From: Panagrolaimus kolymaensis
Taxonomy: Eukaryota > Nematoda > Chromadorea > Rhabditida > Panagrolaimidae
Reading direction: 5' to 3'
Assembly: GCA_028622995.1 (NCBI GenBank)
Contig: JAJQJQ010000015.1
Span: forward strand, 3,844,001 to 3,908,000
Length of the DNA stretch: 64,000 bases
Positions 37,543-50,649 of this stretch are shown in pieces (position 1 is the first letter of the stretch; every line of letters starts with the position of its first letter). Both the position numbers and the translations under genes were made by a program. The notes below the pieces were generated by a model. That model saw nothing but the letters and a program-made list of their open reading frames with translations. It ran no database searches and was not told the DNA's origin.

Positions 37543-38818
37543 TTAATTATCAAGACCATGTCGACGAATTTCATTCAAAACATCTTCAGGAAGTGTATGA
37601 GTTTTAGTTGGAGCTTGAAGAGTTTCACGTTGATTGGTAAAAATATTCAATTGTTCTTTATAATGATGAAGAATATCTTGATCAGCAGGACATGATTCAA
37701 TAAATGCAGCAGTACGATATCCAGTTAGAATATAATTCCACAAATAAATCAAATTATGTGGAATATCAAAATTCAACAAATAACGACCAACGATTCTCAT
37801 ATGATGAAGACGAGGTAACAATTCACAATCATATTCAGTCATTGAATTGCTTAACAAATAGCGAGATTTTCGTTCAGCTAATATTTGATCAATGGTTGTA
37901 AGTTGCTCGATGAGTTTGTTATGAGATGCAGCAATTTGAGGTGGTAATCCTTCAATTGTTGTTGGTTGACGTTTAACTTTATCATGATCAATTTTAGCAC
38001 GAAGGAATACCTTGAAATTCTGAAAGAGAATACTATCATTAAAAGCCTTGTAAGGAAAAGAGAAAGAGCAATAAGCAGTTTTAGTATCAACTATGATTAC
38101 ACCACATAGGAGTTTTCATTGTGACCAAAAGTTAATGGAAGTACATAAACATAACCGAAAGCCAAAGTATTAGCTTTTTAAATGATATGAAAGAGGACTG
38201 ATATAGCGCCAATCCCATAAACCAAAGTACTAAGGTAAAATACTTACTCTGTAAAGATTCTGGATGCTCTTCTCAGCCACGGAATCTTTTTCAAAAAGAG
38301 GAACACGGAATTCTTTAGCCAAATGGAAGATTCTGCCTTCAATTTCTCTGTTGTCGGAGTAAGTGATTCCCCTGAAAAGTTGAAAGGATTAGAAACTAAT
38401 TATCACAAACACTCTTGATAACAAAAAACGAAGCTAATGTAAACAAAAAAGAGGATCCGCTCAATGTACATATATTCATTATGTTTCTCCATGATATAAT
38501 TATTACAAAACTAGCATAAAAGAAACAAACTTACTTTTCTTCTTCAATCATAATAGGAGGTTGAGCACCCAAGAAATTTCTTTTGAACACTTCTGAATTG
38601 ACATTAACAGTTTTAACTTCAACTCGAACAACTCCAACTTCATAAAGAGCATATAATTCCATCCAAAATTCTTGACAAAATATACATGCTCCTATTCTTC
38701 TTGAATCAATACCAGATGCTTTAACATATAATTCTAATAAAGGTTTGAGATGATGACCATTTTGTGTACCATTAGTATTATAATAATCACCATTGGTTTC
38801 AGCTAACGGTGTTGCCAT
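37543..38818 (-). CDS. exc-4: CLIC family protein, EXC-4-like, 294 aa
   Basis: Chloride intracellular channel family member with a GST-like fold. In C. elegans EXC-4 sits on the luminal membrane of the excretory canal and is needed to keep tubes from becoming cystic. Exons on the - strand: 38818-38535, 38371-38248 and 38019-37543, with phases that match (AA|G, then 0). The N-terminal domain has the active-site region IGACIFCQEFWMELYALYE and VEVKTVNVNSE, then FLGAQPPIMIEEE. The middle has TYSDNREIEGRIFHLAKEF. The C-terminal helical domain has SMTEYDCELLPRLHHMRI and GYRTAAFIESCPADQDI. The conserved blocks follow what I recall of nematode EXC-4, and length is near its 290. A 5' UTR exon starts at 38903 after a TTTTCCAG acceptor, 85 bases upstream of the ATG. 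EXL-1 is the alternative paralogue, but the N-terminal block favours EXC-4. Confidence 0.95.
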
Positions 38819-38903
38819 GGCTGATGATTGTGAATGAATGATTGAGTTAGAGATGATGATGGAAGTAAGTAAAAGTTAATCCAATATCGTTGATTGTTAT
38901 TTC

Positions 38904-41900
38904 CTGGAAAAAAAATAATGATGAAAGTTTATTCGTTGGATGAAACAAAGAAAACGCGAGTCAAAAACAACGAAGGCTGCATGAACGAAAAACTTTTGAC
39001 ACGAATACGCGGAAAACTTGAGTTCAAAAAAGTAATGGAGTAAATAAAAGTCCACCATTTTTTTTTATAGAAAAAGTATAAAAACCAATAAAAATTCCTT
39101 TCTTTTCCAAATTATTTTTAGCAACCAACTAACTAAAAAAAATAAATGACAAAAAAAAGGACCGATTAATCACGAACAAAAAAAAATTTATACCCGTAAA
39201 ACACAAAAGAGAAGGAATGAAAGTATAATCATACACAAAATCGGATTATATTTTTGTTTGTTTGGATGTTTTGTTTGTTGTTGCAAGTATACATAAATAC
39301 AGCAAAGTTAATATATGTAACGTCTGAGGCTTGGGTATGTAAAAAAAGCACTAAAAGCTATAATTTTATTTTCTTTCTAAAAAAAGAGGGGTGTTTTTAG
39401 AGTAAAAAACAAAGATGCAAAAATGAGAGCAAAGAATCGATCGAAAAAAAAAATTGCTGTCGATGATGAAAGTTTTTGATTCAATTATTATTAAAACTTC
39501 TTTCTTTTCTTTTTTTCAGAAGAAAATGAAGAAGGAAAGAACTTGGAGATGATGATGATGATGAAAATAATGAAAGAAGAAGAAGGGATGAAGGAAAGAG
39601 AATACAATAAATCACTTTTGAAAATAAAAAAATAATAAAAATAAAAGAGACTCTATTTCTGCAAAAGAAAAAAAGCCATCCTTGATTTAGACACTTAACT
39701 TTTATTTTTTGTTTTTGTAAAAATACTAAAATTGATGACAGATTTTTTTTCTTTTTTAAATTTTTTATAACTAATTAAAATTTTGTAAAGTTTTGCGAGC
39801 AGCACCGATAAATCCCTTGGCTTTACTAAAACCTATCTTTGAATTCATTTCATTTTTTTAAAACGTGATAAAAGTGAGAACTCCTTTTAACTGGAGATTG
39901 AAAGAGTGTAATAACCGAAAAATCTCGATCTCAAAGTTTCTTTTTATTGTTTTTCAACCAAAAAAAAAGTGAAACAGATAAAGAAAAGAGAAAACTTAAA
40001 ACTCGTAAAACTTGTTCACTTTTTTCTTCTCATTAGTATTCAATTTATTTTCCACATTTATCATATTTTTTGATATGCATACATATTTTTAAATAATTTG
40101 TACTTCTTTACCCGCTGCTTTAATCCTTTTTATTACTAAAACAAAAAAGACTAATAAAAAATGGAAGCGTTTAAAATTTCTTAAATTTAAAGAAATCCAA
40201 GCTTTTTTGGTTCCCTAAAAAACGATTCTTAGTTTTTAAGCTATTGGGTGAGAATATTAAATTTTAGGGTTAAAAACGCTCTCACAAGCCACATTAAAAT
40301 CAATATATGCAACTAAACTTTTTATCAAATAAATTCCCTACTTCTTAAATATTTTTTTTTGCAGATAAAATTAAAACGCAAAAGCGGAAACGAAAAATAA
40401 TTAAGCAATAAAACAATACATACATACACAAAGACGACGACGACGATCTTCATCTTACCAAAAAAAAGAAGAAGAAAAAGCTGATAATCATTTTTTTCAT
40501 TTTGACAATTCCCATAATCAAAAAAAAAATAGAAGTGTGTGACCCCGCCGCCATTCGACGACGACGACGACATCGATGCTTAAATATTTTGATGGAAGAC
40601 AAAAAAAAAGAGGGAAAAAAGTTTTTTTTCTACAAAAGAAAAATAAAAATCAAAGAAGAGAAACAAAGACCAAAAAAAAGAAAAGGAAAAAACGATTCAT
40701 TTAAAATATTTATATTTTTCCATTTTCTTTTCTTTTTTTAACAACAAAACAATATATATATTTTTAAAGCATTCATATTTTTGGCGCCAGCAGCAGCATC
40801 GTCAGCGCGAACGAGGAAGCGGCCGCTCCCTTTTAAATTTTGATTTTTTTTCTTTGCTTCGAAAGGAAGAGAAAAAAAGCAGGCGATAGGATACAAAAGC
40901 AAGAAAATATAGCAAGCAGCCACCATGAAAGGACATACGTATATGTGAGAGTATGGAAATGGGTGGATGGAGTAACAACATGCATTTCAGGCTTTCATAG
41001 TTTTTCGATATGATTTTTTTTAATGATTGAAAAATAAAAATGAAAATCAAGGTGGCGCTGCGATGTGAATGTTAACAAAAAAAGCAGGCGATACAAGCAG
41101 CAAGCTAAAAGTCAAGAAATGGAAATGGAATTTTTACGCATAAAGAAGGAGGCATGACGGGCCTAGCTGATGATTGCTTGTTGTAAACATAAAAAAAATT
41201 ATCAACGTTTTTATATGAAAAAAAAGTTAAAGAGGTCGTCGTAAAAGTTTTTTTGGCAAATATTTATGTGAAAATAAACATCTTCGTTTTATTCAAAATC
41301 GATGTTGACGAAATTTCTGGGAATAATAATAATAAAAAAATGAGCAGAAAAGAGATGTTTTTTTTCATTTTTCTCATCAAAGTTTATGATGTTGGGAAAA
41401 AATGAAGAGTAAAATAAACAAATGTTTTTAGAAATGTAAAAAAAGGGAAAAGTTACATAAAAAGCACACACCCAAAGTTCACTAGTTTAATTTGAGAAAA
41501 TGGCTCAATCTCTGCGATTGAATTTCTAAAATATTCAAATTTAGGGTGACTATTTCAAGACCAATTTTACTGCACAAATCTTTCCACAACCAAGAAAATT
41601 TCCTCAAAATCCAAATCTTTAAATACAATACTTTGTCGATGTGAAAATAAATTTCAAAGCTTGTTAAAGGTTAATTAGTCATCCATTCTCAAGCTTGAGA
41701 ACTTTCATCGATGATTACCTCTTTGTTCTTTTCTTTCAAAACAAAACATTCTTAAGTAAATAAATGTTAAAAAGCTAAAAAAATAAAGCTGAGCAGCTTA
41801 AAAAAGGATGATTCAAGCTTCTAAACTTTTAAGAAATTTCAATTTTTTTAAGTTTTTTTACTAAAGGCATTTGGAAACAAGAAACTATTCCTCACCAAAA

Positions 41901-44900
41901 AAAAGTTTCAAAAGAAAATCTCACAAAAAAAAAAATACATAGTTTACAAGAAAAAAGGATCTCTTTCTTCTTCTCTGTCATTTGCGTTTCACAAAAATAA
42001 AATAAAAAACATTCCAAAAATTAAATCATCCGAAAAACAATCACGTTTTGTTGCTACAAACCAAAAACGAAAAAAAGGAAGAAAGATCAGTCACTCAGTT
42101 TTTGGCGGTTTTTTTTCTTCTCTTTTTCTTCGATTGTACGAAATCAAACTAGAATATCCATCCGTTTAGGAATTCCATTTCCATGTTTGACAGGAAAAAA
42201 AAAGAACCACCAAAGTCAAATTTTTTAGAATGGTTTTTTATTTAAGAAAAATGGCAGAATTCAACCAAAAAAATAAGTAAACGTTGTTCAAAAAATGAAA
42301 TCCAAAAGTTTATTTACTTGAATTCTCGCATCACGCATGCTTTTTAGATTTCCAGCCAACAATATTTTCTTTGTTAAAATTTAATGTCAGCAGTTATGCT
42401 TTTTTTGGAGAAAAAGACCATTAAAAAAATATAAAAAGTAGAAAAATTGTTTATTAGGTGAAACAATTCATCCTCCTCATCTGATAGGAACGTCAAAAAC
42501 TGTCAATAACAATTTTTAAAAAAGCCGAATATGTTCTTTTATGGTTTTAAAAAAATCACATTTTCGAAGCTACTTTAAACAGACCAAAAAACCATTTTTC
42601 ACAATAATAAAAAAATACTTAACATTTTTTCATTTTTTTCTTCTTCACGGTTACTAAAGTTTTTGCCACAAAAAACAAAACTAAAAGCAAAAATCACATT
42701 CATTCAAACAGGTTCACTCAAACAAACAAAAAAGATTGAAAAAAAACGTTAAAAATGAATAATGGCGGCAGCGAAGAAGACGACGGCCATTTTTGTTCAT
42801 TTTTTTACCCTCTACCTTCAATTGCAACAACATCGACTAACTGTACATTTTTTTATGTTTTTCAGCATCATCATCACCCTCCTATTCTTTCTTCTTTTTT
42901 TTCAATATCAACAAAAAAAGTAGAAAAGGAAAAAAACTTTGAAACAAGAGCTTTTTTTGTTTTTACAATTGAATCTCTTTCTCTCTTTTTTTTTGAATTG
43001 TAAATGAGAATTATAATAAAAAAAGTTTTCAATAACAATAAAAAAAGAAAAGAAAAAAATGGGAAAGAAATATTGAAATAATAAATCCTTTTTTTCTCGC
43101 TATTCATTTTTTTTTGAGAAAAAAATTTAAAACAAAAGAAAAGTGTTTTAAAAAAACTTGTAATTTTTTAAGAAATAAGATTGTGAGAGAAAAAAAATGC
43201 AAATGCTTCTTCCAAAAATGCGTTTGAAAAAACAACATAAAAATACAGTAGTAAGTAAGTTCATGAAAGATAAAAATTATTTAGGAATGATTAAAAAAGG
43301 CTTTAATAAAAAATTTGCTGTAAGACTCTGGGTAACACAATTTATCTCAGTGCATCAAGAAATTTCTGATCACAAAGTCATAACTGACAAAAAAAATAGT
43401 AATAACGAAAATGATAAAAAAATTTATAGAAGAAGCTATAACAAAAACTAAACAAGCTTCTTAAGATAGAAAAATTCTACTCTTTTTCCGGTTCCTTCTT
43501 CAAAATCGTAACAAAAAAAAAAACAACTGTTTGATAAACTTCTAAACATTCATTTTAATAAGCCTTCTTAATCCATGTCCAAAACTATAGGAAAGTAAAC
43601 GACACAAAAAAATAATTTATCAATACTACAATAATTAAAGTACAAATTTAGTAATTTCAGGATCTCGCAACAGAAATATTACATAGCATCAAGATCCTTG
43701 CCAAATATTTCTTATTAAAACCCCCTCCTTTTTTAGAATCATCTTTTAAAATTAAAGTTGACCATTTCAAAGTCGAAGAAGAAAAAAAGGTACATAAGAA
43801 AGATTAAAATGAAAATGAGTTTTTTTTCTTGAAACAAAAAAAGAAAGAAAAAAACTAAATCTAAAAAGCTTTTTTTTTAAAGCAAAGAAAAGAAATAAGT
43901 TTCTATTAGCTTTTTTCGAACAATTTTAAATCGGCTTTAAAGTTAGTTAGTTAAGCGGGAAAAATGACCGATATCGGAGGTAAAAAAGAAAAAGAGAGGT
44001 TTTTGGGAAGAAGACGAAAAAAAATCATGAGACTCATTAACTAACTAACCAAATATAAGAAGTTGAAAGAAAATTTAATGAACAAACATCAAAGAAAAAA
44101 GAGAAAAAAAATGGATGAAAAGCAATAAGTTTAAAACAAAAGAGAGAGCAGAAAAGTTAACAAAAAGTTGGATGCAATGGTCCGGCGAGAAAAAAAATGA
44201 TGCGGGCTTATGAGATTGAAACTTTGATGACAAATTAGAAAATGGAGAAAAGGATAAAATATTTTTGCTCAAAAAATGTTGATAACTTTAAAAAACCTCT
44301 AAAACAAAATTTAAATATCGATGATGGTCGATTTGTGCAATTCTGATCATGAAGCAATGGAACAAGATCTAACTTTGAGCAATCCATGTTTAGAAGAAAA
44401 TAAATCGAGGCTACACTGCTAAAATTCGATTATATGAAAATCAAAGAATTTTTTTTGGAAACTACTAACATTCTTTAAGCTTTTTAAAACTTTTTCATTT
44501 CAAGCGAAAATGATAGGCCGTAACTTTACTTCGCCGACACCTTGGAAGGAATTTAATCTATTCATGTTATAAATCATTATACCAACCAAAACGAGCCTTC
44601 CAAAAAATGAGAAAGCATCATCATCCTACGCTAACATTTTTATTGTTCAAAAAAAGTTCAAAACCTTTTTGATATTTTATTTTAGCTTTCTCACACAACT
44701 GATTCATTGCACCTTTTTTAGACATTTTCTCTTTTCACCTTCACCGTCTCCTACACATTTCATCATCATCGACTCTCCAACAATAATAACGAAAAAATAA
44801 ATTCTTTTTTAAACATTTTTTATTTAAAAAAATGGTTTCCGCCCAAATTTTAAAAATATTTATAAATAAGAAAAACAATTTTGACACCCAATTTTTTTTA

Positions 44901-47900
44901 TATCATAAAAAATGCAAAAAAATTAAATCAATATCGAAAGAAAAAATGGTCAGAAAAAAAGTTTAAAAACTTTGTCAAAAATAAACAAAGCTAAACCACC
45001 AACCATCATGAAATGGGGATGATGACACTCTCACTGTCAAAAGGAAGAAGAAGAAAAAAAGAGAAACGAATAACAACACAAAACGTGGAAGAAAAATAAA
45101 GTTTTTTTTTTGATTTGCTTTTTCCGCTTTATTGATTTTAGCATAAAAATAAAAATAAAAAGGGCAAGCAAATAGGTATAAAGTTTGGGAAAAAGTAGTA
45201 CAAAAGAATTGATGAAAAAAAGAAAGAAAAGAGAAATTTAATATTGGATCAAGAAAAGAAAATTAAGAATTTTTAATGGTCAAAAAAGGATGGATTTTAG
45301 AGGAAGTCTCGTCAATAAAAACTTTGTTTAATTTATAAACTTTTTTGAAGACAGAAAAAACAGAAATTTCCAAAATTTCAAAAATTTCTCTATCTTTGCT
45401 TCATGATTTCCAGTAATTCATTCTTATTTAAACATAGAAAACTCAGTAAATAAAAATTTAAATTTAATTCCACCGTCCCTAATTCCTCATTATTAGGCGC
45501 TTCGAAGCCAAAAATTATTTTTCCTTTCCTAAAAATAACTTTTACGATCCAAAAAAATAATAACGTTTTTAACTATTAAAAATCATCAAAAGCAAAACAC
45601 ATACATACCATAAAAGCAACAATAACAGAATCACTTCAAAAAAATGAGGAGATAGAAAGGAGAGAGAGAGTAAGAGCACGCATTTATTTATTGAACGAAG
45701 TATGTACGTAAATGTAATTCAGAAACTTCTCAATTATTATATTCTTTTTTTTTGAAACAATTTCCACTTTAAAAAATTGAGTGGAAAAACGACATAAAAA
45801 GAGAGAGAGTTTCCTTCTTCTTCAAGTGGATAGAAGAAGAAAAAAAAGATCAGTTAGAAAAAAAAATTTGTCACAAAGCCAAAAATTTTTATCGACCACA
45901 GTTTTGGTGGTAAGCTATTATTTAAACAAAATTTAAAAAAGTTCAACAATTTTTTTCGTGGATTTTCGTCATGATAATCCAGGTTTTTCGGAACAAATCA
46001 ATGACACACGCAAATGTTTGAATAAAACACAGATTTTTAAAAAGTTAGGATGATCAAATTAATTAAGAAACCTCGAGACCAGAGTTCAGAAAGATAGAAA
46101 ACAACCTAAGATTTAATCAACATATCTTTTTCACTAATGTAATTAATTTTGAGTTTTATAAAAATTAAAAACAAAAATAAAAATAATGAATTCGAAGCCA
46201 AATCTCCTATTTTTTATTGATCCTTCTCTCTCTCTCACTCAACTCTCTTCCTCATAGAATTCCGCGCAGCAACAAAAAATGAATTGTAAAAAAAATTAGA
46301 CGAGTAAACTTTTTTTGAAAGAGAAGAGCGGCAACACAAAAAAAAACGGGAGCATCAAAAAATAAATAATAGAGAAAAAAAAACGGTGTGGAGAATAAAA
46401 AAAAAGAGATGATGATGACCTTGGATGAATATTTGGCTCGGCCTTTACCTTCCTTCATACTTCTTCCTCTTTTTATTTTTTTCATTTCGTTTTGGTATTC
46501 TTGTGATGTCCTTCCGCTATCAGACCACGCCATCACATAGATCCCAATTTTATATATTTTCTTTCCGTAGAAAAAAAAAAAGAAAGGTAAAAAAAGAGAA
46601 AAAAAAGGAGTGCAAAAATGAAAAGAAGTTTTTGGATGGATGACTCAAGCCAAGGTTTGATGATAATCTTCAAAATTATACTTTGAAAAAGCTTTAATTT
46701 TAGCTCGAAATTTTCCAAATCTAACTTTATTCTTATGTATCGATTTCTTTGAACATGATCACTCAATCAATAAATGCAAATTTACTTCTTTTTTTTTTCT
46801 AAAAAAAATTGGAGAATTGCCATAACCAGAATTTATGAGAAGAAAGAGATGACACTTTTTTGAAACCATTAAAAATGTTTGATGAAAAAATGAATACACA
46901 AAAAATATATATCAGACTTTGAAAAAGAAAATGGAAAATTTCCATAAATATCTCGAAACCGGAAGTATGTAAAAATAATTGCGAAATAAAGCATTTGAAT
47001 AAAAGTGGCGCCAAAACTTTTTTTATTCTTTTGGGAATTGTGTCAACTCAAAAATCCATATATATATATAAATCCATTTGTAAAAAATACATTACTAACT
47101 AAAAATTTCAAAAAATATCAGCAACAAAATTTTTTCTTTAAGATTCGTAATTCATTTTTTCGATCTTTGCGTAAAAAAAAGCAAAGAAGAAATAAAAAAC
47201 AACAGCTTTTGAAAGGAGAAAAAACAGTTTTTTTCTTATTTATTTTTTTTGGCGCGCAAAAAAGGGAAGCAGATGTCTTTCAATTTTCAATTACGAAGAA
47301 GAAAATTGAAAGAGAGTCAAAAAGAAAGAAAAGGAAAGATGATCGCGTTATTTAAAAAAAAAATATTTTTTGCAAAAAAAAATTGAATGCTCGCACAAGC
47401 AACAACAACAAAAACGATGAATAAAGAAAATATATTATATCCGCGTTCATTTTTTTTTTCTAAATGTTGCGAAATAAACTTTTGTATGAAAATAAAATTT
47501 GCAAGGAATAATTTTTGCTTTTGAACACAAAAAAATTAAACTCATTTAAAAAAAAAAAACAGGCATACTTGATCTATAAAAGCCATTCAGAATTATAGGC
47601 TGTAGAATTTACAAAATAGCAACAACAACAAATTTATAATATTTAATGAAATTTTTCTTCGAGTTTTAATTAAATTTTGTAAAGAAATAGCTAACTCTCT
47701 GTTACGTTAACTTTTTTAACGTCCAACTATGTATAATTATTTTAGATGAGGGGATTTAAAGTTTTAAAAAAATTTTAACACAATAAAGAGAAGAGAGGTG
47801 TTAATTTTTTTGTTTTTTACAAATGATTTAAAAAAAAAGGAATTAAAGTTTAAAAAATTCGTGGTTTTGTTTTCTGCATTTCAAAAAATATTGTAGCACT

Positions 47901-50029
47901 AACAACCTTGATTTTTTAGTAACTTTTTTTGTTTTTTGTTTTTATTTTTTCCTTTAAACTTTTTCTATGACCTCTTTCTAAGCTTTAATTACGTTTTTAG
48001 ATTTATAAAATTTAAATTTTATTTCTCTTTAATTGTGTGAAATCAAAAATATAAAGTAAAAGCATTCCTTCTTTGGCTCTTACCAAAATAAAAAGTAAAT
48101 AAACAAAAACCAACAAATTTCTTCTCTCAATTTCATGTGCTTTTCCTTTTTCTCGTTTAGCCTTAATCGTAAAAGAAAAAGCTGCCGCCACGCAAGATGA
48201 TGGTCATTCAAAACAAAATTACTTAACAAAAGCAAAATGAAGTTTAGCCCAAGATGAAGGAGTAGAGTGGCACCGCCACAAACACAATTTTTTTCTTCTC
48301 TTCAAATTAAATGACCCCTAATAAGTTCAAGTCGTTTTAAAAGCAAGCAAGCATACATAAATGTTTTGGTTGCGTGTGGTGGACATTCTCTCCATTTTCT
48401 GCAATATAAACTTGTTTATATATGTTTAAAATATTGAAAGCCTAGTGCAAGTGGTGTTGCCCAAAAAAACTAGACATACATACACTCATTCGCATAACTA
48501 GCATTTTTTGAAGCGGAAATATATTATAATAAACTTATTATTTTAGTAAGAAAAACTTCTTTTTTGACTGATATGGCATAAATTTTTTTGTTGTTGTATG
48601 TCCTCTCTTTTCTTTGTCTTTCTTTTTTGTATGTTTCTCTCCATTTTTGTTTTAAAAGATATGGCCTTTTGTTGAGAGATACAGCTGGTACATTGCTTTT
48701 TAAAAGGGCTATTTTACTTGGCTTCGATTTAAGATCAAACAAATATATTTAAAATAAGGCACCAAATTTTTACAATGGGTTGCAATAATCCTTTCAACAT
48801 ATGCGGCTTGATTTTATTTTTTGAAACTTTATTTTATTTTTTAATTTTAAATCTTCAGCTTTTTTTAAACTGAACATAACCTTGACAGTTTTATAAGTGT
48901 TTTTTGATTTTTCGGAAGGGCTATTAATAATTAATTGGCGATAGCTTCGCTTAGGGGCAAAATTGATCTTGAACCATTAAAGAATCCTTGAGGACATCGT
49001 TTAAAGTTAAGAATGTTTTTCGGTTTTTCAGTTTTGGGTTTTTTTACACAACAAGAGGTCCCAAATTTGGTTAGTTACAAAAGCCATCTATCAAATGATA
49101 CCCTAAAAATCCAATTTAACGACATTTATTTTTTGAAAGATTAAGCGATCTCTCAAAGGTTTGTAATTAATAATAAATGGAATTTGAAGAAGAAAAAATC
49201 TAGGTTAAGTTGAAGATTGTTTTTTTTATATTTTCCAGTAAAAAATCCTGTACTTTCCACTTTTTTTACCTCATTTTTTGAATGAAAATGTTAAAAGATT
49301 AATTTTTTCCTTGGGGCTTCAACTTCCAAATTAGCTTTTTATAAGGAGTTTAAAAGTATAAGAAAAAGTTCACTGGGCATAAATTATATAACATATGTCT
49401 TTCGCGCAAATCCCCAAAGGTCATTGAAGATTTTTTTTCTTGGATTGTACGTTGTTAATTTGGATGATGAGATCTCTCCACATTGGCTTTTAGCTTTCGA
49501 AAGAATAAACAAAACAGCAAAAAAAGAAACACGCTCATTTTTAGCTTTTAGTTTTGGTAGAAAGAAAAAAGATTTTTTCTTTGAATTTACTAAGAAATTT
49601 GTTTTTGGAAACATTTTATTAAAGTTTATATTTTTTACTTTTTAAAACAATGGAAATATTTTCCAAGGAATATCCGCTACAATTTTCTTTTATTAATTTC
49701 TTAATTTCTTTATTGTCTTTTAAAAGGGATTATCAAAAAATTAATTTCCTTAGCGTTTTTATTTTTATTTTTTCGTATTTCCACAAATAATTAAATTGTC
49801 TTGGCATTTTCCAAACTTATCAAACGTTTAAAAAATTTGATAAAGACAAAATAAAGGAGTCAACGGTCGATGGTTCTAAAAAACCAATTTTTATATTTTT
49901 GCTGCGAAACAGTTTTGAAACCAGAAATTTAACTATAATCGAGAGCCTCTTCTTTATTATTTTTTTCTACTGTTTTTTTTAATTTAGTAAATATTTAAAT
50001 TTAGCTTTCAAACAACTGTCATAAAAATA
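38904..50029. other. Large A-rich then mixed non-coding region, no supported gene
   Basis: From the CLIC 5' acceptor to about 47.4 kb the + strand is A-rich. Since nematode introns tend to be T-rich on the sense strand, this suits an intron or upstream region of a minus-strand transcript such as the CLIC gene. Short GC-rich islets (GCCGCC, CGACGACGACGAC near 40550-40570) and a GAT run near 39546-39562 occur. Open frames at 42755, 43197 and 44322 look more protein-like than their surroundings but have no splice or homology support. From about 47.4 kb the + strand becomes T-rich. Confidence 0.45.
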
Positions 50030-50263
50030 ATGGAATCAGAAATCTTCGAAAATTTTAATGATACCAATTTAAACTTTCACCAATCCAAACATTCTCTTGA
50101 TAATTCCAATCCTAATTATTCTCCAACCAAAGAATCAATCATTTTATATGAACAAATCCAACCAGTTTATTACCTTCAAAACGAAGGATTACAACAAAAT
50201 TTAAATGAGCCTAGAAGAATTTTAAATGATACAGAAAGTCGGCGAGAAGAGGTTGGTTTTTAG
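50030..50263 (+). CDS. Candidate coding exon or small gene, 77 codons, unrecognised
   Basis: The frame opens with MESEIFENFNDTNLNF and continues hydrophilic, Asn/Glu/Ser-rich, with no low-complexity runs, unlike the surrounding T-rich DNA. An acceptor (AAATTTAG) lies about 27 bases upstream of the ATG, the arrangement seen in the confirmed genes of this window. A possible donor GAG|GTTGGT lies at 50252, four codons before the stop; it is weak. No second exon was found downstream before the retroelement relic. It could be a first exon with a large intron, a short gene, or a chance frame. No function can be suggested. Confidence 0.4.
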   Translation: MESEIFENFNDTNLNFHQSKHSLDNSNPNYSPTKESIILYEQIQPVYYLQNEGLQQNLNEPRRILNDTESRREEVGF

Positions 50264-50649
50264 TTTTAGTTTATTTTGAGCAGACTAAATTTGGAAAATT
50301 TTTTTTTTGATAAATTTGAGAGATAAGAAAGGATAAATATAAAATCAAATTTTAATTTTGTAATCAGGATTAGATAAACTTTTCTTTACTTCGAACTTGT
50401 TTGGTTTGAAAGCGTTGTATGTCTTCGAATATTAATTATATTTCCTTTTTTAACTCGGTCGATGTTTTTTTTTTCATTCTTGAGTTAATTGCCAACAAAA
50501 AAAAATGATTAAGTTTTTAAAGGTTGTTTCTTAAATGGAAATTGCGTTCAAGTTGTGACCAAAAAAGGTCAAGTTTTATGTTAAAAAATCAAACATAATT
50601 TTCTTATACATATTTTATCCATTTCCATTATTTTTTAAATTCGAATTGA
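50264..50649. other. T-rich non-coding DNA
   Basis: Nothing is recognised in this stretch between the candidate exon and the retroelement relic. Confidence 0.4.

Noticed and set aside
37543..38019. Possible frameshift in the last CLIC exon
   Set aside because: Recounting the bases around 37978-38019 showed the exon is exactly 477 nt and in phase; the apparent shift was my misreading.
42755..43003. 82-codon + strand frame beginning MNNGGSEEDDGHF
   Set aside because: The first 15 residues look protein-like, but the remainder is Phe/Ser/His low complexity, and GGCGGCAGC islets recur in non-coding parts of this window.
43197..43451. 84-codon Lys-rich + strand frame (starts MQMLLPKMRLKKQ)
   Set aside because: A-rich DNA readily yields Lys/Asn-rich frames. 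There is no splice signal, homology or strand agreement with the local A-rich bias.
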